DNA of 64,000 nucleotides from Achatina immaculata (GCA_009760885.1 CM019714.1:4768312-4832311), one strand, 5' to 3'; numbered from the stretch's first letter, positions 11,641 through 21,974 are shown. The notes: generated by a model not told the origin, from the letters alone. Made by a program: numbers and translations.

Positions 11641-11664
11641 AGAGAGAGAGAGAGAGAGAGAGAG
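11641..11664. repeat. (GA)n microsatellite
   Basis: About 12 GA dinucleotides. Confidence 0.95.
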
Positions 11665-11747
11665 TAGTGATTTCCTTGTATGTAGTTAAGACGGTTGGTA
11701 TTGTTTGTGTAGTCTGAACTTGGTTAAGATTTTCATTGGTGGTAGGT

Positions 11748-11983
11748 AGCTGGCGATGGTTGGGACATGTGCTCCGAATGACTGACAACTCACTACCAAA
11801 AATAGCACTGAGATGGACACCACAGGGGAACAGAAGTAAGGGTAGACCAAAAGAGACATGGAGAATAACAACAGAAAGATGTTGAGCAATAGAGGGCTCA
11901 CCTGGGCAAGAGCAGAAAAAAAGGCGAAGGACAGGCATTTGTGGAAAACCCTTGCGGAAGCCCCATGTGCCCTGGGCACTTAA
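11748..11983 (+). pseudogene. C-terminal fragment of a second LINE family
   Basis: The plus-strand frame 11748-11885 reads SWRWLGHVLRMTDNSLPK, then IALRWTPQGNRSKGRPKETW. After a one-base frameshift near 11880 the next frame reads GLTWARAEKKAKDRHLWKTL and AEAPCALGT, then a stop (TAA 11981-11983). This is the standard C-terminal tail of animal LINE polyproteins (GHVLRM, R-W-x-P-x-G-x-R-x-x-G-R-P, T-W). It differs from that of the two copies flanking it, so it is another family. Only the last roughly 75 codons survive, consistent with severe 5' truncation. A (GA)n tail follows at about 11988-12008. Confidence 0.87.
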
Positions 11984-12029
11984 GGTTCAGAGAGAGAGAG
12001 AGAGAGATAGCCTTACCCCACAGATATTA

Positions 12030-12187
12030 CCACGTTACTTCAGTAGTATAGATTACCAAGTTACTTCAGTAATATCGGTTACCAAGTTACTTCAGTAATA
12101 TCGGTTACCAAGTTACTTCAGTAATATCGGTTACCAAGTTACTTCAGTAATATCGGTTACCAAGTTACTTCAGTAATATCGGTTACC
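12030..12187. repeat. 26-bp minisatellite, about 6 copies
   Basis: The unit is CAGTAATATCGGTTACCAAG plus TTACTT, nearly perfect. Confidence 0.92.
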
Positions 12188-12284
12188 GTGTCTGTAAGTA
12201 CGCATCGGGGTGGAAACAGCGATTTGTTGTCCAGAAGCGACGCGGTCTTGCTGTGTCAGGATTTTAGACACTTTTTTTTTTTGG

Positions 12285-12565
12285 TCATAAATAGTTGAAC
12301 GATCTGAGAAATTTTAGACCCTTGTTTTGGTAATAAAGAGAGGAAAGACTTCAGAAATTTTAGACCCTTGTTTTGGTAATAAAGAGAGGAAAGACTATAA
12401 ATTTTAGACTCTTGTTTTGGTAATAAAGAGAGGAAAGACTAAATTTTAGACTCTTGTTTTGGTAATAAAGAGAGGAAAGACTTTAGAAATTTTAGACTCT
12501 TGTTTTGGTAATAAAGAGAGGAAAGACTTTAGAAATGTACTCTTGATCATAAAGAGAGGAAAGAT
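12285..12565. repeat. Roughly 46-bp minisatellite, about 6 copies
   Basis: The unit contains AAATTTTAGACTCTTGTTTT followed by GGTAATAAAGAGAGGAAAGAC. Lengths vary between copies (some lack CTTTAG). Confidence 0.88.
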
Positions 12566-12724
12566 GTGTGCCGTCCTTGAGGATTCTTGTATCTGTGTGT
12601 AAGGAGGGGGAGCTGTTTGACATTAGATCACTCCCCCCCCCCCATCCCCCATGTTTTTGTAGGGGGGGGGAGAAACAAACACTGGCCTGGGGTTGAGTGT
12701 GGCTGTTTTAATGTTTTTTAAAGC

Positions 12725-12762
<38 letters not shown>

Positions 12763-13040
12763 GCCGAGTTTTTGCTGTCTACCTGCAGGACAGCAGCCGA
12801 TGTGTTGTGTGAGCATTATCTGTGCGTGTCGGACAGGTGAGGCTGGGCTTTCTCTTCTCTATCAGATGCACCTGTCTCAGGTTACTGGCCTCTGTCTCTC
12901 TCTCTCTCTCTCCTCTTATCTGCTCTTCCCGTAGTTTTTCTGTTTTCCCTTTCGCTACTTGGCTTTATCTACACACAGTTTTTGTATGTGTGGGTATCAT
13001 CATCATGTGGCGTGACTTAGGCCGCCCGTGTTTAGCTGTC
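12566..13040. other. Unique stretch with homopolymer and (GA)n/(CT)n runs
   Basis: Holds a poly-C run near 12630, a poly-G run near 12661, (GA)n at about 12728-12757 and (CT)n near 12895. No convincing coding sequence. Confidence 0.6.
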
Positions 13041-13185
13041 ACCTGATTGGTCAGGACATGGTGGTAACTAAGACTACATCCTGACCGTACAAATCTGCCT
13101 CATCCAGGCACTGTGTCTAGTGCGCTCGGCTCTGACGGGAGAGGTTTGTGGTTCAAGTCCGGCAGAGGGAAGAATAGCCGGGGAG
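13041..13185 (+). mobile_element. tRNA-derived SINE fragment
   Basis: A B-box match GGTTCAAGTCC is at 13150-13160 (one change from the consensus). It is preceded at a suitable distance by a tRNA-like left half (TGTCTAGTGCGCTCGGC, about 13113-13129). This is the usual head of a tRNA-derived SINE. The 3' side ends where the 36-bp array begins. It is not a tRNA gene, because no closed acceptor stem is visible. Confidence 0.5.
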
Positions 13186-13930
13186 GCCAATTACATCCTG
13201 TAGTCAGCACATGTAACATCCTTACATTACATTATGTAGTCAGCAGATGTAACATCCCTACATTACATTATGTAGTCAGCACATGTAACATCCCTACATT
13301 ACATTATGTGGTCAGCACATGTAACATCCTTACGTTACATTATGTAGTCAGCACATGTAACATCCCTAATTACATTCTGTGTTCAGCACATGTAACGTCC
13401 CTACATTACATTCTGTGTTCAGCACATGTAACGTCCCTACATTACATTCTGTGTTCAGCACATGTAACGTCCCTACATTACATTCTGTGTTCAGCACACG
13501 TAATGTCCCTACATTACATTCTGTGTTCAGCACATGTAACATCCTTACGTTACATTATGTAGTCAGCACATGTAACATCCCTAATTACATTCTGTGTTCA
13601 GCACATGTAACGTCCCTACATTACATTCTGTGTTCAGCACATGTAACGTCCCTACATTACATTCTGTGTTCAGCACATGTAACGTCCCTACATTACATTC
13701 TGTGTTCAGCACATGTAACGTCCCTACATTGCATTCTGTGTTCAGCACACGTAATGTCCCTACATTACATTCTGTATTCAGCACATGTAACATCCTTACA
13801 TTACATTCTGTATTCACCATATGCAGCATCATATTAATTTACATTCTATATTCACCATATGCAGTCCTTACATTACATTCTATATTCACTATATACAGAG
13901 TCTTTACATCACCTTCTGTATTCACCATAT
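13186..13930. repeat. 36-bp minisatellite, left part (about 20 copies)
   Basis: The unit is ACATTCTGTGTTCAGCACAT plus GTAACGTCCCTACATT, with subtypes TATGTAGTC, CTGTGTTC and CTATATTCACC. The array is interrupted at 13931 by LINE copy 2 and resumes at 16970. Confidence 0.93.
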
Positions 13931-13979
13931 CTTCTTTTATCTTATATCCTTCCCTTGCTGTTAGGGCTAGCTAGGTAGT

Positions 13980-14351
13980 TCACCAATTTTCCCTGTTTTG
14001 GGTGAACTTTTGAACTTCATCAGTGGATTTTATGCCTACTAATTTGGCCTCTCTTAACATTGTCCTCTTTAGAGTTTCACATGGTCTGCCTCTTTTTCTT
14101 TGGCCTGTTGTGTTCCACTTGATAGCTTGTTTTGGGATTCTCTGACTATTTCTTCTCATCAAGTGACCAACATATGTCCATCTCCTTTTCCTGATCACCC
14201 ATGAGACTGGTTGTTGTTCAGTCATCTGTCTTATCTCTGCATTGTGCTTGAATTCGTTCCGCTTGATGCTGAGTATTTTCCTTATGCATTTGTTTTCAAA
14301 AGAGTCTGATTTCTTCGCTATTTCTTTAGTTGTTTTCCAGCTTTCGCACAC
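13980..14351 (-). pseudogene. C-terminal tail of LINE copy 2
   Basis: The minus-strand frame 14351-13980 reads CESWKTTKEIAKKSDSFENK, then IRQMTEQQPVSWVIRKRRWT and AIKWNTTGQRKRGRPCETL. It is continuous here, whereas copy 1 is broken in the same region. One arginine in the R-G-R-P-R stretch is a cysteine. Confidence 0.86.
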
Positions 14352-14407
14352 ATAAATGAGGGTGGATATTGCATTTGAATTGAATAGTCTTAACTTGGTT
14401 TTTGTGC

Positions 14408-15188
14408 TTATAACTTTTGAATGCCATATGTTCTCAAGATTCTTGAAGATCGATGCTGCTTTTGCAATTCTAACTTCCTTTCTGGTGTCACCATATGGTC
14501 TATGTAGCTGCCAAGGTATGCAAATTGATTGACTTCTTCAATATCTGTCCCTTCTATGTGTATTTTTCCATTTTGATTAAGGGGAAGTTTCATTATTTTT
14601 GTTTTGTCCCTGTTAATTTCAAGTCCTATCTTGCTAGCCAGTGAAGACAGGCTATCTGTTTTTTCTTGCATGGAATTCACATTATTACTGATAAGAGTTA
14701 TGTCATCAGCAAAATCAAGATCTTCTAGTTGGGTCCCATGTACCCAGTCAATACCCGTGTTACCTGTGCAGCATTTTTTCATTATGATGTCTATTATAAT
14801 CCCAAAAAGTAAAGGAGACAGTATACATCCTTGTTTCATGCCTGTTTCAATCTGGAACCATTCACTCATCCCTTCTTCTGTCTTGACTGCACAAACATAT
14901 CCATTGTAGAAGTCCTTAATGATGTTGACAGTTTTAGATGGTATTCCATATAGACTTAAAATTCTCCACAATGAATCTCTGTGTATGCTGTCAAATGCCT
15001 TTTTAAAGTCTATGAAGTTCAGTATTAATGGTTTCTGCTTTTCAATATGTTCTTCAAGTATTATTCTGAGAGTAAAGATCTGGTCGAGACAGCTTCTCCC
15101 TTTTCAAAATCCTGCTTGTTCTTCTCTCATTGCGGTATCCACTATATCTTTAAGTCTATTCAAAATGACCTTGCAAAATACTTTTGAC
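14408..15188 (-). pseudogene. Reverse transcriptase core of LINE copy 2
   Basis: The minus-strand frame 14971-14408 includes MWRILSLYGIPSKTVN, GMKQGCILSPLLF and LEDLDFADDITLI (the F-A-D-D catalytic box), then KIHIEGTDIEEVNQFAYLGS. The upstream RT part (15188-14972) is visible in other frames, with stops and shifts relative to copy 1. The RT is cut at 15200 by the SINE-like insertion and resumes at 15796. Non-functional. Confidence 0.86.
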
Positions 15189-15200
15189 ACAACTGATATT

Positions 15201-15783
15201 CTTCTTCTTCTTCGTTCACTTCTACCACCAAAAACCGCACTGTGAACCTACTGAATTCACGCCTGTGGTCCTCGTTAGGTCCCGTGGTCCCCTGTGTGGT
15301 CCAAAATAGACCACACGAGATCCACGAGAGGACCACAAGGGGTTCAGAGTATCACAGTGCTTTAGCCTATATTCTTGGTGGGTCTCGGAAGCGGGATTGC
15401 GTAACACCGTGGTTTTCATTGCACCAGTTTAGTCTAGGGTTGGACTTTCTCACCGGAAGACCTCGACGTGTTTAGGATATCAGTGCATCCCCGCTGGGTG
15501 AGAGGCGGTAGCCCACCCAGGCCAGAGTTGGACTTTCTTACCGGAAAACCTCGACGTGTTTTGAGATACCCGTGTATCACCGCCGGGTGAGAGGTGGTTG
15601 CCCATCCAATCCAGGGTTGGACTTTCTCGCCGGAAAACCTCAGCGTGATTAGGATACGCAAACATCCCCGCCGGGTGAGAGGTGGTTGCCTATCTAGACT
15701 TCCCTGGTCCAGTGTCTCCGACTTCAGCATTTTGCGGTCGTGGCCGCTACCCTTCCTAGTTGTGACCAGGATGGAGCTTTTGT
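15201..15783 (-). mobile_element. SINE-like / non-autonomous retroposon inserted in LINE copy 2
   Basis: The 583-bp insert is flanked by the exact 12-bp repeat ACAACTGATATT (15189-15200 and 15784-15795), and the LINE sequence is continuous once it is removed. The insert begins CTTCTTCTTCTTCG on the plus strand, i.e. a (GAA)n-type tail on the minus strand, so it is retroposed in minus orientation. Its 5' half holds three direct subrepeats of about 90 bp (starting near 15437, 15527 and 15616, each with GTTGGACTTTCT and later GGGTGAGAG). Its 3' half has a stem-loop (GTGTGGTC and GACCACAC around 15292-15315). No intact protein frame. The family is not recognised. Confidence 0.85.
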
Positions 15784-15962
15784 ACAACTGATATTAAGGT
15801 TACTCCTCTCCAGTTGTTACAGTCACTAAGGTTGCCTTTTTTTGGGGGGTATTTTAACAATTATTCCTCTTTTCCATTTAGAAGGGACCTTTTCTTCTTT
15901 CCAAATCTTGTTAAATATTCTCTGTAGTTGTCTCATGTTGTCACTATTGATAGCTTTTAGCA

Positions 15963-16304
15963 TTATGGGTTTATTTCATCTTCACCTGCAGCTTTGTTGT
16001 TAGCCATTAAATTCACTGCTGTTTCAATTTCATGCAATTTAATTTCATCTAGGTTGACATTTAGTTGTGGGGCTGGTAAGTCGGTTTCAAGGTTTAACAA
16101 TTCTTTTGGGTGTAGTCGATTAAGTATTTCTTGGAAGTGTTCAGCCCATCTTTGCTTTTGGTCTTTATTTGATGTTAATGGGGTTCCAGTTGTGCTAAGG
16201 ATTGGTCTTTCTTTAGATGTAATAGTACCTGCTAGCCTCTTTTGTATGTTATATAAACTTTTGCTGTCTCCTGTTTTTACTGCTTTCTCTGCCTCTTTCA
16301 CCAT
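15963..16304 (-). pseudogene. Endonuclease-RT linker of LINE copy 2
   Basis: The minus-strand frame 16304-15963 reads AEKAVKTGDSKSLYNIQKRL, then RWAEHFQEILNRLHPKEL, ending NKAAGEDEINP and a stop. It matches the copy 1 linker almost residue for residue, including the position of the terminating frameshift before the RT core. Confidence 0.85.
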
Positions 16305-16506
16305 ATTTGTCTATGTATTCTCTTTTATCTCTTCTAGCTGAACTTTTTTACTTTCTTGTCCATTTCTTTGTATGTTGCTTTCGCAGATCTTTTCCAAGAT
16401 CTGTTTTTACATTCAACATATCTAATGTGGCTGCTCATCTTTCATGTATGTACTTCCATGTGTTTTCTGATATCCATGCTCTTCTGTTTGTTTTTTTCTG
16501 CTGTGA

Positions 16507-16878
16507 TTATGGCTGTGCTGTAAGAATTCCATAATCATCTATACCTATCTCCTCTACTTCACTGAGTGTTGTGAAATGATTGGCAAGTTCCTGATTGAAG
16601 TTACTGTTAGTATTCTCTTCTTGCAGACTGTGGCTATTTATCTTTCTGTGTACTGATTTTTTGTGTTGGCTTTTCAGTTTTAGTTTTATTTTCCCTACAC
16701 ACAAATTGTGATCACTGTTGACATCTGCACCCCTGTAAGCCCTTACATCTGTGAGAGATGTTCTGTATTGTTTTCTAATACAAAAATGATCTATCTGGTT
16801 TCTAGTTCTATCGTCTGGAGATATCCACGTTGTTTTATGTATCTCTTTGTGTGGGAATATTGTGCCCCCAATGACCAT
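16507..16878 (-). pseudogene. AP-type endonuclease C-terminal part of LINE copy 2
   Basis: The minus-strand frame 16878-16507 reads GGTIFPHKEIHKTTWISPDD, then RTRNQIDHFCIRKQYRTSL and DVRAYRGADVNSDHNLC. The N-Q-I-D-H and S-D-H boxes are the late motifs of the apurinic-type endonuclease that nicks the target for non-LTR retrotransposition. The N-terminal catalytic residues are absent because the element is truncated at 16969. The frame carries on into a basic region (GKIKLKLKSQHKKS) that links to the RT. Confidence 0.88.
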
Positions 16879-16969
16879 GCCCTCTGTTAGACATATTTAT
16901 CTTTCTCCGTTCTGATTAACCATGTCAATTCCTTTTTTCCCCATTACTTTCTCAACGTCGGTGTTATCT

Positions 16970-17282
16970 TTCACCATATTCAGCGTCCTTACATTAATTC
17001 TATATTCACCATATACAGCGTCCTTACATTAATTCTATATATTCACCATATTCATCGTCCTTACATTAATTCTATATTCACCATATTCATCGTCCTTACA
17101 TTAATTCTATATTCACCATATACAGCGTCCTTACATTAATTCTATATATTCACCATATTCATCGTCCCTACATTAATTCTATATTCACCATATTCATCGT
17201 CCTTACATTAATTCTATATTCACCATATACAGCGTCCTTACATTAATTCTATATTCACCATATACAGCGTCCTTACATTACA
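16970..17282. repeat. 36-bp-derived minisatellite, right part
   Basis: Units of about 30-33 bp with TCACCATATACAGCGTCCTT and ACATTAATTCTATAT continue the array cut by LINE copy 2. They match the youngest subtype at the end of the left part (CTATATTCACCATAT). Confidence 0.88.
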
Positions 17283-17847
17283 TCGTGGGTTTACTGTGGT
17301 ATCCCATATTTATTACTGAAACATATAAAGCCAGATTCACACACACACACATATACTCCCAGTGCAGACATGCCAGGGATATGTTGGATGTTGTGACGGG
17401 CATCTGCGTACTTGTGTTCTGATGACTGACAGGACTGGCATACTGACAGCCAGCAACGTGTTCTTCTTGTATGGAAGCATTCACTACAGACACACAGGCC
17501 CGTAGCTTGGCGCCTTGACCGAGTCAGTCAAGCATGCAGCCCTGGTCGCTGGTCCGTGTCTGCCTGGTGTGTGTGTGTGTGTGTGTGCGGGTCTGGCACG
17601 CCTCTGTCTGCTGTGTGTAGCGGGCCTCCCTCGTCTTTGTGCAGCGCCAGGCTCTTTGTTCGCTTTCTCGGACAAGATGAGGAGGGAGGGAGGGAGGGCC
17701 TGGTGCTACAAATACCTCCTCACTAGTTTTATTGCTTCTTTGATCGTAACACAGCAATTAGTTGGGGGGAGGGGGGTTCTATGTTCTTTTCTCGTTTTTA
17801 TTTTATAGATAGATAGACAGACAGATTCACAATGTTCAGTCAGTCAG
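17283..17847. other. Unique stretch with short GT and GGGA runs
   Basis: Contains (CA)n near 17340, (GT)n near 17570-17588 and (GGGA)n near 17684. Short overlapping open frames on both strands are low-complexity. No gene seen. Confidence 0.55.
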
Positions 17848-18133
17848 TCATTTGCATGTCCCTTGCGGAACTTTGCCTCCCTAACAGCTCTCCTGTAGGC
17901 CTCTCGGTTGTGAGCAAGATGGCCTGCTGCTGAAGCATCTATTTGCAGATCATCAACGATGTCTTGCAGCCATCTTCGTTCTGGTCTTTCTCTTTCTTTT
18001 TCTCATTATGTACCCTTCCAAGACGGTCTTCTCTAAATTATCATAACGTTTAATATGTGCAAAATATTTAAGTTTTCTCTCTTTAATCCTCTTTACTAGC
18101 CAGCCTTCTTCTTCATTAAGCTCTTGTAGTAGC
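17848..18133 (-). pseudogene. C-terminal fragment of a third LINE family
   Basis: The minus-strand translation from about 18133 reads LLQELNEEEGWLVKRIKERK, then LKYFAHIKRYDNLEKTVLEG. After a frameshift it continues RRWLQDIVDDLQIDASAAGH, then LAHNREAYRRAVREAKFRKG and HAND, with the stop at 17850-17848. This is the conserved tail of another group of animal LINEs (GHxKR-x-D-x-LE-x-x-x-LEG, then a helical R-x-A-V-R-x-A end). The preceding domains are absent. It is flanked 3' by a (CAGA)n/(GTCA)n microsatellite, as is common for LINE tails. Confidence 0.87.
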
Positions 18134-18830
18134 CACCATGTACAAACAACTATATAAACACATTGGCCCGCATAAGTGTGATTTCATTCGTCTTTCTTTC
18201 TCTCTCCTCCCTGCCTATCTATCTATCTTTCTGTCTGCCTGTCTGTCTGTCTGTCTGTACAAAAAAAATCCAGCCACAAAAAAGAAAGATCGTCATCATC
18301 ACAGTTAATGTGCTAGTAGCTGGAGTTGGACCAGCATGATGCAGACATCATTAACACCAGCAGTTTAGTTGATGGTTACAGCGTACTCAGCCACCAGAGC
18401 TGGTCTTTTGCCTGTCCTGTCCTTAACCCGTGTAACTGTCTCCATGGAAACGCTGCCGGAACTCTTGTCCCTGCACCTAGTACCCGCCGCTTGTTGTTTG
18501 ATGTCTCAGGTACACTTCCACCCCATGGCACGCTCTCTGAGTCTGCTGTGTCGTCTTCTTTAACATGTCTACGTACACTTGTTGATATCTTGTTCTGGTC
18601 AGTGCTACCTGCACAGTGTGGGAGCAGTTTTATTATGTTATCTGTCATACATGAGATGTATGGTGTCATCTTAGGGTCTGTCTCTATCCGTCTGTCTGTC
18701 TTTATCTGTCTGTCTGTACCCTTTATTCAGAGTTACATGAATGAAATAGACTTGTTCTGTATGCTCAGCTTTCAGTGCCATTTTTGTTTGTTGTTCTGTG
18801 TTTGTGTTTGTTTCTGTAACTGACAAGTGA
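18134..18830. other. Unique stretch with TCTG/TATC microsatellites
   Basis: Tetranucleotide runs at about 18190-18260 (CTAT/TCTG), then about 560 bp of non-repetitive sequence. An open frame at 18326-18823 has no recognisable domain and a low-complexity end, so I do not call it a gene. Confidence 0.55.
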
Positions 18831-19318
18831 GCTAAACAGACATTCTGTAATGGTAAGTTAAACAGACTTTTTTCTAACTGGTAAGCTAAACTGATTTTCT
18901 CTGGCTGGTAAGCTAAACATTCTCTAGCTGGTAAGCTAAACTGATTTTCTCTAGCTGGTAAGCTAAACTGATTTTCTCTGGCTGGTAAGCTAAACATTTT
19001 CTGACTAGTACGCTAAACATTCTCTGACTGGTAAGCTAAACATTCTCTAGCTGGTAAGCTAAAATGATTAACTGGTAAGCTAAACATTCTCTAAATGATA
19101 AGTTAAACATTCTCTGACCAGTAAACTAAACATACTTTAACTGGTAAACTAAGCATTCTCTAACTGGTAAGCTAAACATTCTCTAACTGGTAAGCTAAAC
19201 ATTCTCTGACTGGTAAGCTAAACATTCTCTAACTGGTAAGCTAAGCAGTCTCTAACTGGTAAACTAAACATTCTCTGACTGGTAAGCTAAACATTCTCTG
19301 ACTGGTAAAATAAACAGT
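18830..19318. repeat. 23-25-bp minisatellite, about 20 copies
   Basis: The unit contains CTGGTAAGCTAAACATTCTC with TAA/TGA. Spacer lengths vary and copies are moderately diverged. Each unit includes TGGTAAGC, a weak donor-like motif. Confidence 0.88.
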
Positions 19319-19376
19319 TCAGCTGTTCCTGAACGGTAAGAAAAGAAAGCGAGTACGACAGAAATATTTGTTTCTT

Positions 19377-19722
19377 GCACTTACTGTTAGTAAGACAGCA
19401 CGTAGCCAGGCACAGCTGTCAGCACAAGACTGCTTACTTACTGTTAGTAAGACAGCACGTAGCCAGGCACAGCTCTCAGCACAAGACTGCTTACTTACTG
19501 TTAGTAAGACAGCACGTAGCCAGGCACAGCTGTCAGCACAAGACTGCTTACTTACTGTTAGTAAGACAGCACGTAGCCAGGCACATCTCTCAGCACAAGA
19601 CTGCTTACTTACTGTTAGTAAGACAGCACGTAGCCAGGCACATCTCTCAGCACAAGACTGCTTACTTACTGTTAGTAAGACAGCACGTAGCCAGGCACAT
19701 CTCTCAGCACAAGACTGCTTGA
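19377..19722. repeat. 57-bp minisatellite, 6 copies, each with a perfect hairpin
   Basis: The unit includes ACTGCTTACTTACTGTTAGT, then AAGACAGCACGTAGCCAGGC. The stretch CTTACT-GTT-AGTAAG in each unit (first at 19380-19394) is a perfect 6-bp stem with a 3-base loop. Subtypes alternate between CAGCTGTC/CAGCTCTC and CATCTCTC. All three plus frames and the minus frame stay open as period artefacts. Confidence 0.93.
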
Positions 19723-19739
19723 GAACATTGATCTGAAGC

Positions 19740-20200
19740 ACACAAGATCACAGACTCCCTAGTTGGGCCACCGTCAAGCACTCAGCATGTCAGATCTGGT
19801 AAAGATAATTGACAGTGCCACACCCTCCCACGGCTGTTACATTAACATTACCTCTGTTATTGTGTGATACTACCACTGTTATTGTGTGATACATTCGAGA
19901 CTCACAAACCACGCGGGGCCCCTGTTTGCTACAAGGCTCGGCAGCTGTAGTCAAGTGTGAGTCATGAACTCATTCCACTTTCACTGTGGACTGCTCAGTC
20001 GCTTCTGTCCTCGCCATGAAGTGATAGACAGGCTGTCAGGTGGAGGAGATAACGTTCACGTGCGGCCGTACAGCACGCGGTGACGGTGTGGCCATCTCTG
20101 ATGTTTGTGTTTCCAGTTGTATGTACTCACGCTGAGCAGATTTTTTGTTGTTGTGCAGAATTCAGACAATGTCAGCACAGTAACATTCGTTCATCTTATT
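19740..20200. other. Unique intron sequence
   Basis: Higher-complexity sequence with no supported exon, RNA gene or transposon. Two short ATTGTGTGATAC repeats lie near 19860-19890. Confidence 0.55.
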
Positions 20201-21200
20201 GTACCAGGTAGATTTGGATGTCTCCTGTACCAGGTAGATTTTGATGTCTGCTTTACCAGGTAGATTTGGACGTCTCCTTTACTAGATAGATTTTGATATC
20301 TCCTGTACCAGGTAGATTTGGATGGCCTGCTTTACCAGGTAGATTTTGATGTCTGCTTTACCAGGTAGATTTTGATGATCTACTTTACCAGATAGATTTG
20401 GATGTTTCCTTTACCAGATATATTTTGATGTCTGCTTTACCAGGTAGATTTGGATGTCTCCTTTACCAGATAGATTTTGATGTCTCCTTTACCAGGTAGA
20501 TTTTGATGGTCTGCTTTACCAGGTAGATTTTGATGTCTCCTGTACATGGTAGATTTTGATGTCACCTTTACCAGGTAGATTTTGATGTCTCCTGTACCAG
20601 GTAGATTTGGATGTCTCCTTTACCAGGTAGATTTTGATGTCTCCTGTACCAGGTAGATTTTGATGTCTCCTTTACCAGGTAGATTTGGATGTCTCCTGTA
20701 CCAGGTAGATTTGGATGTCTCCTGTACCAGGTAAATTTTGATGTCTCCTGTACCAGGTAGATTTTGATGTCTCCTTTACCAGGTAGATTTTGATGTCTCC
20801 TTTGCCAGGTAGATTTTGATGTCTCCTGTACCTGGTAGATTTGGATGTCTCCTTTACCAGGTAGATTTTGATGTCTTCTGTACCAGGTAGATTTTGATGT
20901 CTCCTTTACCAGGTAGATTTTGATATCTCCTTTACCAGGTAGATTTTGATGTCTCCTTTACCAGGTAGATTTTGATATCTCCTTTACCAGGTAGATTTTG
21001 ATGTCTCCTTTGCCAGGTAGATTTTTATGTCTCCTGTACCTGGTAGATTTTGATGTCTCCTGTACCAGGTAGATTTTGATGTCTCCTTTACCAGGTAGAT
21101 TTTGATGTCTCCTTTGCCAGGTAGATTTTTATGTCTCCTGTACCTGGTAGATTTTGATATCTCCTGTACCTGGTAGATTTTGATTTCTCTTTTACCAGGA
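20201..21200. repeat. 26-bp minisatellite, about 38 copies
   Basis: The unit is ACCAGGTAGATTTTGATGTC plus TCCTTT or TCCTGT, with sporadic single-base variants (for example ACCTGGTAG). Every unit carries CAGGTAG, a donor-like motif. Confidence 0.94.
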
Positions 21201-21480
21201 ACACTTCATGTTTTTTATCTGGAGTGAAAAGCGGTTTGTTCTTTGTATTTTTATGAGTGTCAGTTGCGTTGCGTGTTTGATTGTCACTTGTGATGAATGT
21301 ACGGCTTTGAGTTGTTGATTGTGTTGTGTAACCATCTATTTTGCCAACTGTACGAGTAGTTGGTGCTGCTGCTGCTGATGATGATGCTGATGATGATAAT
21401 AAAAAGATTGAAACTTAGAAACATGGCCTTAGACTTGACAGCTACTTGTTAGTGTGCTTTATGTTTGAGAAATCTGGACC
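21201..21480. other. Short unique spacer
   Basis: Contains a GCT/GAT trinucleotide run near 21367-21395. No gene seen. Confidence 0.5.
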
Positions 21481-21895
21481 TAACACTTTCTGACTTATCT
21501 GCTTGCTGACTTACATACTTGCTGACTTACCTACTTGCTGACTTATCTACTTCCTGACTTACCAACTTGCTGACTTACCTACTTGCTGACTTACCTACTT
21601 GCTGACTTACCTACTTGCTGACTTACGAATTACCGACTTCTGAATTATGAATTACCGACTTCTGACTTACTGACTTCTGACTTACTGACTTCTGAATTAC
21701 CGATTTCTGACTTACTGACTTCTGACTTACCGACTTATGAATTACGAATTGCCGGTTTCTGACTTACTGACTTACCGACTTGCTGAATTACCGACTTGCT
21801 TACTTCTGAATTATCGACTTGCGACTTCTGAATTACCGACCTGCTGACTTCTGAATTACCGACTTCTGACTTACTGACTTGCTGACTTGCTGATT
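21480..21895. repeat. Diverged 15-16-bp minisatellite
   Basis: Units of ACTTACCTACTTGCTG at the left (about 21520-21630) give way to CGACTTCTGAATTAC variants. The left-hand unit is identical to that of the large perfect array at 23525-26753. Confidence 0.88.
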
Positions 21896-21974
21896 GAAGT
21901 CTGAGTGTACGGAGTTTTCCTGTTACTGATTAATATTGTGCTGCTTAGTTAACTGTTAGATTTCATTATATCCT

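Larger units (their letters stand above)
13931..16969 (-). mobile_element. LINE copy 2, inserted in a minisatellite and itself interrupted
   Basis: Minus-strand element closely similar to copy 1 but extending further 5' into the endonuclease domain. The flanks both end in TTCACCATAT (13921-13930 and 16970-16979). That fits a 10-bp target-site duplication, although this motif is also part of the array unit. The 3' end has a TTTTATCTTATATCC-type start on the plus strand, as in copy 1. The element is split by a 583-bp insertion at 15201-15783. Without it the LINE is about 2.44 kb. Confidence 0.88.

Noticed and set aside
13113..13185. A tRNA gene
   Set aside because: A B box is present, but no acceptor stem or anticodon arm closes. 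A SINE head explains it better.
18326..18823. A 165-codon plus-strand open frame
   Set aside because: No recognisable domain, a Cys/Phe-rich low-complexity end, and an overlapping minus-strand frame of similar quality.
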